Shown in pieces: positions 58,434 to 64,000 of a stretch of DNA of 64,000 nt (positions are counted from its first letter, which is position 1; each line of letters begins with the position of its first letter). Origin of the DNA: Flavobacteriaceae bacterium MAR_2009_75. GTDB taxonomy: Bacteria; Bacteroidota; Bacteroidia; Flavobacteriales; Flavobacteriaceae. The position numbers were made by a program, and so were the translations under genes. The notes beneath the pieces were generated by a model that was not told the DNA's origin, made no database searches, and saw nothing but the letters and a program-made list of their open reading frames with translations. The DNA lies in NCBI GenBank assembly GCA_002813285.1, contig PHTZ01000001.1, positions 4,525,501 to 4,589,500 on the forward strand. The letters are read 5' to 3'.

Positions 58434-59977
58434 TCCTCTGATTTAGCCTTTTTTATAAAGAGTCTCTTTATTTTATCTATTCCGTTGCCAAAACTCATCA
58501 TACCTCTGTCAGCAGTGGCGCGTTGGGTCAAATAAACCCCCAAAGGTAACATTATCATTGAAGAAACCCATGCCCCGATAATAGGGTGAATATTACCTTT
58601 ATAGGAATAGTTCTCGGCAAAAACACCTATAAAATAATAAGCCAAAAATAGTAAGATGGCGATTACCATAGGTAGGCCTATACCGCCTTTTCTAATAATT
58701 GCTCCTAATGGGGCACCTACGAAAAACAGAATTATGCACGAAAGTGCCAGGGCATATTTGTCGTGTAGGGAAAATATGTGCCTTCTGTGTATTTCATAGC
58801 GCTTGTCTAGTTCGTTCTTTTTACCATCGACCGAGGTCATAATGTTCGATACTGAGTTTTTCGCCGCATTAATGATTTGACCTTGTTGGTAGTCTTTAAA
58901 CAGCTCCATAATATCACCCGTAAAAGGTTCGGCAATTTTCGCTTCGGTATTTGAGTTTAAAGAATCACCTTCAGTAGTGTCAAGAACAGTATTTTCATCG
59001 ATTATTTCTTTGGAAGATGGAGCTACATGTGGTTTTTCTTCTGCTCTATTTGTAATGGATGAATCAATTTTCGGCAGTACCGCAAATGCTCCCATACGTT
59101 GAACGATATTCTTTGAAAAGGCGGTAACGATACGTTTATTGTCCTGCTCAATGGAGTCCATATCTTTTATAAGACGGGACACGTTTTTCATCTTTTCCCG
59201 ATTCGAAACATTCTCTTCTTCCAGGTCTTGGTCCATTTCCGGTACTTCGATGTTCCTTCTATAAACATCGAAATCTGCTTTAGTAAAGGGGTATTTTCTT
59301 TTGGTATTCTTGTCCTTATTTTCTACATCCCTATAATAATGACCATCTCTAAGAACCAACTGAATAAGTTCTGAGTCTTCGCTACTGATCAGTTCGCCCG
59401 TTTTAGCTTTGATTACCGTGCTGTTGACGTTGGCATCGGTCTTCTCATGAATGATCACATTTTTTAAGAAACGGTCTTTTTCACCATATTTTTCATCTAC
59501 TTTGATGCTCATACCCTCAAAATCGCTAAAAACCCCTTTCTCAATAGCGGCGGCCGGCTTTACTTTAGCAATGTTCCGACGCATATTGTAAATTTTTTGC
59601 TCAGATGCAGGTATTACGTTATTGGCAAAATAAAAAGTAACTCCACCCAAAAGCACCATGAAAATTATTAAACTTAGCATAGAACGCTGCAGCGAAATTC
59701 CCGAAGCTTTCATAGCGGCAAACTCGTAATTTTCAGCAAATGTTCCGAAAGTAAGAATAGAGGCCAAAAGCACTGTCAAAGGCAAAACCTTCTCTGTAAG
59801 GCTGGGCATCATATAGAAAAAGAACTTCCCTATAATCATGATATCTAGACCTTTACCTGCAAAATCGTCAATGAAGAGCCATATCGTTTGAAAGATGAAT
59901 ATGAACATCAGTATAACGAACGAACTCAGAAAATTATAAAGAAATCGCGATAAAATATATCGGTCTAGAATTCTCAA
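58430..59977 (-). CDS. LptF/LptG-family permease
   Basis: 515 residues with the YjgP/YjgQ layout: three N-terminal helices (LDRYILSRFLYNFLSSFVILMFIF, LTEKVLPLTVLLASILTFG, LSLIIFMVLLGGVTFYFAN), a long periplasmic jellyroll (about 130-400, expanded and acidic as in Bacteroidota) and three C-terminal helices. It forms part of the LptBFGC extractor moving LPS to the outer membrane. It is 10 bp downstream of lolA and coupled to ribB, in the order ftsK-lolA-lptF/G-ribB common in Flavobacteria. Confidence 0.92.
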   Translation of the reverse strand: MRILDRYILSRFLYNFLSSFVILMFIFIFQTIWLFIDDFAGKGLDIMIIGKFFFYMMPSLTEKVLPLTVLLASILTFGTFAENYEFAAMKASGISLQRSMLSLIIFMVLLGGVTFYFANNVIPASEQKIYNMRRNIAKVKPAAAIEKGVFSDFEGMSIKVDEKYGEKDRFLKNVIIHEKTDANVNSTVIKAKTGELISSEDSELIQLVLRDGHYYRDVENKDKNTKRKYPFTKADFDVYRRNIEVPEMDQDLEEENVSNREKMKNVSRLIKDMDSIEQDNKRIVTAFSKNIVQRMGAFAVLPKIDSSITNRAEEKPHVAPSSKEIIDENTVLDTTEGDSLNSNTEAKIAEPFTGDIMELFKDYQQGQIINAAKNSVSNIMTSVDGKKNELDKRYEIHRRHIFSLHDKYALALSCIILFFVGAPLGAIIRKGGIGLPMVIAILLFLAYYFIGVFAENYSYKGNIHPIIGAWVSSMIMLPLGVYLTQRATADRGMMSFGNGIDKIKRLFIKKAKSEE

Positions 59978-59987
59978 GGTAGCTTAC

Positions 59988-60632
59988 TTAGTTTCTTACA
60001 ATGTAGTAGCCGTCGTTTTTGTATTTGGCCTCGTCAAAAGTAAACAAGGTTTTTGACAATGGCTGATTCGTTTTGAAAGTATTAACTGTAATAGTGGTCG
60101 TTGTACCGTTATTTCCAGTCTCGATGACCTTATAGATATGTTTGGTCTCGGCATCGATACCTAGAAGTATATTCTTGATTTCAGAATCGGTATCAATGGG
60201 AGTCAACTTTATAAATTGAATTTTTCTTCCGTTTACATTCTGAAGAATATCCATTTCGTAATTGTGGCCTTCACGATAAAAAGTCAACATTTTATCAGGG
60301 GTAAGAGCATTGGAGTCCTCAGATTTATCTTCAATAGTAACTTCTTCATTTTCAGGAACTATAGTATATACCTTTGAACCATCATAAAGTTGTGTGGCCC
60401 CGAAAAAATTACCGATATATTTTTTACCTTCTAAGGTTACTTCACCACGGGTTTCTTGGTTGATGCCCGCCTCGGCGTTGTTCAATACATATTTGAAATC
60501 TACTTGTATATTGTCATAACTTTTAACTTTGCTGTACACATCTTCTAAAAGCGCTTTGGCCTTATCTGAATTTTGGGCACTCAACATATTTAAACCCACG
60601 AAAAGGGTAAGTAAAAAAGTAATTTTTTTCAT
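59988..60632 (-). CDS. lolA: Outer-membrane lipoprotein carrier LolA
   Basis: 214 residues with a signal peptide to about LSAQ. SDKAKALLEDVYSKVKSYDNIQVDFKYVL, GEVTLEGKKYIGNFFG and LYDGSKVYTIVPENEEV are typical of LolA in Bacteroidota. It chaperones lipoproteins across the periplasm. It lies 21 bp after ftsK and 10 bp before lptF/G, so the three are one transcription unit. Confidence 0.92.
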   Translation of the reverse strand: MKKITFLLTLFVGLNMLSAQNSDKAKALLEDVYSKVKSYDNIQVDFKYVLNNAEAGINQETRGEVTLEGKKYIGNFFGATQLYDGSKVYTIVPENEEVTIEDKSEDSNALTPDKMLTFYREGHNYEMDILQNVNGRKIQFIKLTPIDTDSEIKNILLGIDAETKHIYKVIETGNNGTTTTITVNTFKTNQPLSKTLFTFDEAKYKNDGYYIVRN

Positions 60633-60653
60633 TTTTAATTTAATTATGGCCCG

Positions 60654-63032
60654 TTATTTAGAGCCTTCGTTGCTTAATAATTGATCTAAGGCCAACAGGT
60701 CGGGCACCAATACCTGACGGGCCTTACTACCTTCAAACGGACCGACAATACCGGCAGCTTCAAGCTGATCGACAATTCTGCCCGCTCTGTTATAACCTAA
60801 TTTAAGTTTTCTCTGGATGAGGGAAGCCGAACCTTGTTGTGCCGTTACAATGACTTCTGCAGCATCGCGGAACATGGCATCTCTATCCGCTATTTCATAA
60901 TCAATACTTGTGCCAGACTCTTCACCGGAATACTCAGGAAGCTCATGTGCATTCGGATAGGCCCTTTGTGAACCGATATATTCGGTTATTTTGTCTACTT
61001 CAGGGGTGTCTACAAAAGCGCACTGAATACGGGTAACATCGTTACCTTGAGTGTAAAGCATATCACCACGGCCAATCAACTGATCCGCACCTTGGGCATC
61101 TAAAATGGTTCGGGAATCGATTTTCGAGGTTACCCGAAAAGCGATACGTGCCGGAAAGTTAGCCTTGATAATACCTGTAATAACGTTGACAGAAGGTCGT
61201 TGAGTGGCAATGATAAGATGAATACCAATAGCCCTGGCCAACTGTGCCAAACGGGCGATTGGGGTTTCTACCTCTTTACCCGCGGTCATGATTAAATCGG
61301 CAAACTCATCAATGACCAATACAATGTAAGGCAAGTACTTATGCCCATCGTTGGGGTTCAATTTACGTGCTTTGAACTTCGCATTGTATTCCTTTAAATT
61401 TCTGACCATAGCCGTTTTCAATAACTCGTAACGGTTATCCATCTCGATACAGAGGGAATTCAAGGTATTGATAACCTTAGCGTTGTCGGTTATGATTGCC
61501 TCTTCTGAATCGGGCAATTTCGCCAGAAAGTGGCGTTCGATTTTATTATAGATCGATAATTCTACCTTTTTAGGGTCGACCAATATAAATTTTACTTCCG
61601 CCGGGTGCTTTTTATACAATAGCGAGGTTAGTACTGCATTCAAACCTACCGATTTACCTTGGCCTGTGGCACCAGCCATCAAAAGGTGGGGCATTTTAGC
61701 AAGGTCGACAACGAAAGTCTCGTTGCTAATGGTCTTACCAAAGGCAATGGGCAATTGCATTTCCGCTTTCTGAAACTTGCTCGAAGCGATTACCGATCGC
61801 ATGGAAACAATGGTCGCATTCTTGTTGGGCACTTCAATACCGATCGTACCTTTACCTGGTATAGGGGCTATGATACGAATACCCAAAGCCGCTAATGATA
61901 AGGCTATATCGTCTTCTAGGTTTTTGATTTTTGAAATTCGTATACCGGCTTCCGGAACAATTTCATACAGGGTTACCGTTGGCCCAATAGTAGCTTTGAT
62001 CTGTGAAATCCCGATTTTGTAATTCTTGAGGGTCTCGACAATTTTGTTCTTGTTTTCCTCAAGTTCCTCTTGATTGATGGTAATACCACCGGTTACCCCG
62101 TGAGGGTCTAAAAGCTCGATTGTAGGAAATTTGTAGTTGCCCAATTCAAGGGTAGGGTCGAACTCTCCGAAATCTTCTACTAGCTTATCGGCAATATTAT
62201 CTGTTTCTTCTTTTTCCTCAACGATTTTTTCTACTTCCATAGAAAGACTATCCTCGGTCTCTTCCTCCACAGGAACATTCACCTCAAAATCGTCTTTGAC
62301 CTCTTCTTTTTCTATAGATGGAATATCTTTCTTGTGGGTGTAGGTGTCGATTACTACGGGTGCCTCGTCTTCCATTTCCGCTGCCATGACCGTCGAAGCT
62401 TTGGATTCCGTTGTATTGGCGTCTTTTTCTTTCTTAGATGCAGTCTTCCCTTTTCTAGCGAAAAACTGAACGATAATCTCTGGGGTAAAATTAAATAAGC
62501 GAACAAGAATCAGTACAAGACCGAACAGTAGAATAAGCACAACGCCTATTGCACCTGTATAGTCTTTTAAAAAATCATTCATTTCATAGCCGACCAATCC
62601 GCCCAACAAAGGATGTGTTTCTGCGGCGAAACCTAATGCTATCGAAATCCACACCATGAAAATTAAGCCCCAGATCCACTTTCTTAAAAGCCCCTTTTTA
62701 TCAAGATTTAGAAAAAGGTAGAGTCCGGTGATACAGAGTAAAATGGTAAAAATTAGTGTAGCTATTCCAAAACCCTTATATACAAAGAAATGGCTGACCG
62801 AAGCTCCGAACTTGTTCAGCAAATTTTTGGCTTCTTCGTTTCTGTCGCTAAATTCGGTTAGGAGACTTTGATCGTCTTGCCAAGTAAAATAGAACGAAAC
62901 AAAAGAAAAGAAAAGAGCCATGCTGAACAATATCAGCAAACTGCCCAATATAATTGTATTCTGTTTAGATGGCTTTAAGCTCACCTTTTTAGAAGCCGTC
63001 TTTTTTTTTGTAGTTGTTTTCTTTTTCGCCAT
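60654..63032 (-). CDS. ftsK: DNA translocase FtsK/SpoIIIE
   Basis: 792 residues: Lys-rich start, four N-terminal transmembrane helices (to about residue 185), acidic linker, then the alpha/beta motor (SQIKATIGPTVTLYEIVPEAGIRISKI; Walker A LMAGATGQGKSVGLN at about 460; Walker B YIVLVIDEFADLIM; ATQRPSVNVITGIIKANFPARIAFRV) and a C-terminal winged gamma domain (SLIQRKLKLGYNRAGRIVDQLEAAGIVGP). It moves DNA at the division septum and activates dif recombination by XerCD. Confidence 0.97.
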   Translation of the reverse strand: MAKKKTTTKKKTASKKVSLKPSKQNTIILGSLLILFSMALFFSFVSFYFTWQDDQSLLTEFSDRNEEAKNLLNKFGASVSHFFVYKGFGIATLIFTILLCITGLYLFLNLDKKGLLRKWIWGLIFMVWISIALGFAAETHPLLGGLVGYEMNDFLKDYTGAIGVVLILLFGLVLILVRLFNFTPEIIVQFFARKGKTASKKEKDANTTESKASTVMAAEMEDEAPVVIDTYTHKKDIPSIEKEEVKDDFEVNVPVEEETEDSLSMEVEKIVEEKEETDNIADKLVEDFGEFDPTLELGNYKFPTIELLDPHGVTGGITINQEELEENKNKIVETLKNYKIGISQIKATIGPTVTLYEIVPEAGIRISKIKNLEDDIALSLAALGIRIIAPIPGKGTIGIEVPNKNATIVSMRSVIASSKFQKAEMQLPIAFGKTISNETFVVDLAKMPHLLMAGATGQGKSVGLNAVLTSLLYKKHPAEVKFILVDPKKVELSIYNKIERHFLAKLPDSEEAIITDNAKVINTLNSLCIEMDNRYELLKTAMVRNLKEYNAKFKARKLNPNDGHKYLPYIVLVIDEFADLIMTAGKEVETPIARLAQLARAIGIHLIIATQRPSVNVITGIIKANFPARIAFRVTSKIDSRTILDAQGADQLIGRGDMLYTQGNDVTRIQCAFVDTPEVDKITEYIGSQRAYPNAHELPEYSGEESGTSIDYEIADRDAMFRDAAEVIVTAQQGSASLIQRKLKLGYNRAGRIVDQLEAAGIVGPFEGSKARQVLVPDLLALDQLLSNEGSK

Positions 63033-63294
63033 TACATTTTTCAGCTGTGTGCAAAAATACGTATTACGAACTTTTCGACACGATGAATACTAAAAGTCTT
63101 TTTGTTTTGATAATAATTAAGTCAGAGTATATATTAGATTTCTAATTTAGACATCTGTTAATCAATATCTTATTTTAAATTGATATAGTGTTCAATCAAT
63201 TAAACACGATAATGAAATGATTATTGTTTAGTATTATCGGTGATTGGGCAAGTGCCATGAATTTGTAAACTAGGGTATGTAGGTAATAGAGAAG

Positions 63295-63660
63295 TTAAAA
63301 TATTTTGGGCAAATAAATTATAAGGCCTACAATAATGGCACCTATGGAAACTAACATTACGGCACCCGCGGATACATCTTTAATAAAACCGATACGCTTG
63401 TCAAATTCTGGGTGTATAAAATCGCACAATTTTTCAATAGCGGTATTCGCGCCTTCAATACCTACTACCAATGATATGGCCAATACCTGAAGAATCCACT
63501 CGGTATTCGATATTTCAAAATAGAAGCCTGCAAGGGTCACTAATATGGCCAAGGCCACTTGAATTTTGATACTGGCCTCAGTACGAATCAGAAGAAGGGC
63601 CCCGCGAAAAGCGAAGCCCACACTTTTAATTCTATTTTCAAGAAACGATTCTTTACGCAT
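63295..63660 (-). CDS. dgkA: Diacylglycerol kinase family protein
   Basis: 121 residues from ATG 63660 (the frame opens at 63675 but inside tpx). [24 protein letters not shown], then [28 protein letters not shown], the conserved EGANTAIE motif, and [23 protein letters not shown] give three membrane helices. It phosphorylates diacylglycerol or undecaprenol in the inner membrane. Its start overlaps the tpx stop by 8 bp, showing translational coupling. Confidence 0.93.
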   Translation of the reverse strand: MRKESFLENRIKSVGFAFRGALLLIRTEASIKIQVALAILVTLAGFYFEISNTEWILQVLAISLVVGIEGANTAIEKLCDFIHPEFDKRIGFIKDVSAGAVMLVSIGAIIVGLIIYLPKIF

Positions 63661-64000
63661 CTGCCAAGGCTTCAAGAGCAGCCTTATAATTCGGTTCGTC
63701 TACGGTCTCGGCAACTTGCTCTGAATAAATTACGTTACCAGATTCATCGATAACTATGACAGATCTCGAATGTAAGGGCATCAATGGGCCATCGCTGAAC
63801 GATACGTTGTAAGCCTCACCAAAACTACCGTCTCTAAAATCGGAAAGCATTTCGACATTATCGATTCCTTCGGCACCACAAAATCTAGCTTGGGCAAAAG
63901 GTAAATCTTTAGAGATACAAAGAACCACTGTATTATCTAGTTCAGCGGCCTCTTCGTTAAATTGGCGTACCGATTGGGCACAGGTACCGGTATCAACACT
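63653..64000 (-). CDS. tpx: Thiol peroxidase Tpx, partial at window edge
   Basis: The frame is open to the right edge; the visible part begins [21 protein letters not shown], with the peroxidatic Cys in the TxxC-like TGTC motif, then [21 protein letters not shown] with the resolving Cys, and [19 protein letters not shown]. These are diagnostic of the atypical 2-Cys peroxiredoxin Tpx. It reduces lipid and hydrogen peroxides. About a third of the protein is outside the window. Confidence 0.95.
   Translation of the reverse strand, partial: SVDTGTCAQSVRQFNEEAAELDNTVVLCISKDLPFAQARFCGAEGIDNVEMLSDFRDGSFGEAYNVSFSDGPLMPLHSRSVIVIDESGNVIYSEQVAETVDEPNYKAALEALADA

Noticed and set aside
1-64000. CRISPR array
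   Set aside because: No set of short identical repeats with regular unique spacers was seen. The repeats found are 110-340 bp, few, and gene-separated.

Overview
The window reads as the chromosome of a marine flavobacterium (Bacteroidota, Flavobacteriaceae; the Zobellia/Maribacter/Arenibacter type is my inference). The evidence is low GC, a PorP/SprF-type protein with a PD40 partner, several secreted or lipoprotein carbohydrate-active enzymes, a mannitol-type dehydrogenase with a permease, and the block ribB-lptF/G-lolA-ftsK-dgkA-tpx. I saw no rRNA, tRNA or CRISPR array.

Layout. 1-2.5 kb: end of a SafE-like gene, a PPOX-fold protein and hemN with an FNR-like box. 2.6-12.4 kb: sialidase-like protein, divergent doxX/HxlR pair with three evenly spaced operators, a HELSH protein, tandem SMI1/KNR4 lipoproteins, serine hydrolase, GH43 and a DUF1593 protein. 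12.6-34.6 kb: a mosaic of accessory genes (PIN/ImmA pair, CDF-like transporter, C45-type hydrolase, TetR-controlled hydrolases, GNAT, amidohydrolase, ParDE, copper operon, mannitol operon) separated by long degenerate repeats and pseudogenes. 35.1-47.2 kb: an integron-like cassette array. 48.2-64 kb: ordinary core genes.

The main result is the array. A tyrosine recombinase at 47185-48252 (+) points away from a row of genes that mostly read leftward from it. Each gene unit is bounded by a GTT/AAC triplet, and the cassette-specific bases next to the triplet at one end are the exact reverse complement of those at the other end. Six consecutive or near-consecutive units show 9-12 nt of perfect complementarity (boundary pairs 35143/36141, 36901/38770, 38956/39925, 40089/40347, 41825/43342, 43461/44191), and the recombinase-proximal unit shows GTTGGGC/GCCCAAC (44662/47038). 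The units are separated by 114-199 bp imperfect palindromes. This is the attI/attC/cassette logic of integrons, but the recombinase lacks the insertion typical of IntI and has an extra N-terminal domain. The first cassette carries an AAA ATPase plus a DUF4435 protein, the composition of the PARIS anti-phage system. Later cassettes carry a HEPN protein, PhzF plus a SigZ-like sigma factor, a RES-domain protein, a 52-residue protein and unknowns. An IS110-family element sits inside one attC-like site and an IS481-family element inside one cassette. Degraded cassettes with partly matching ends extend left to about 16 kb.

All product names rest on motifs and family resemblance read by eye. No database search was possible.
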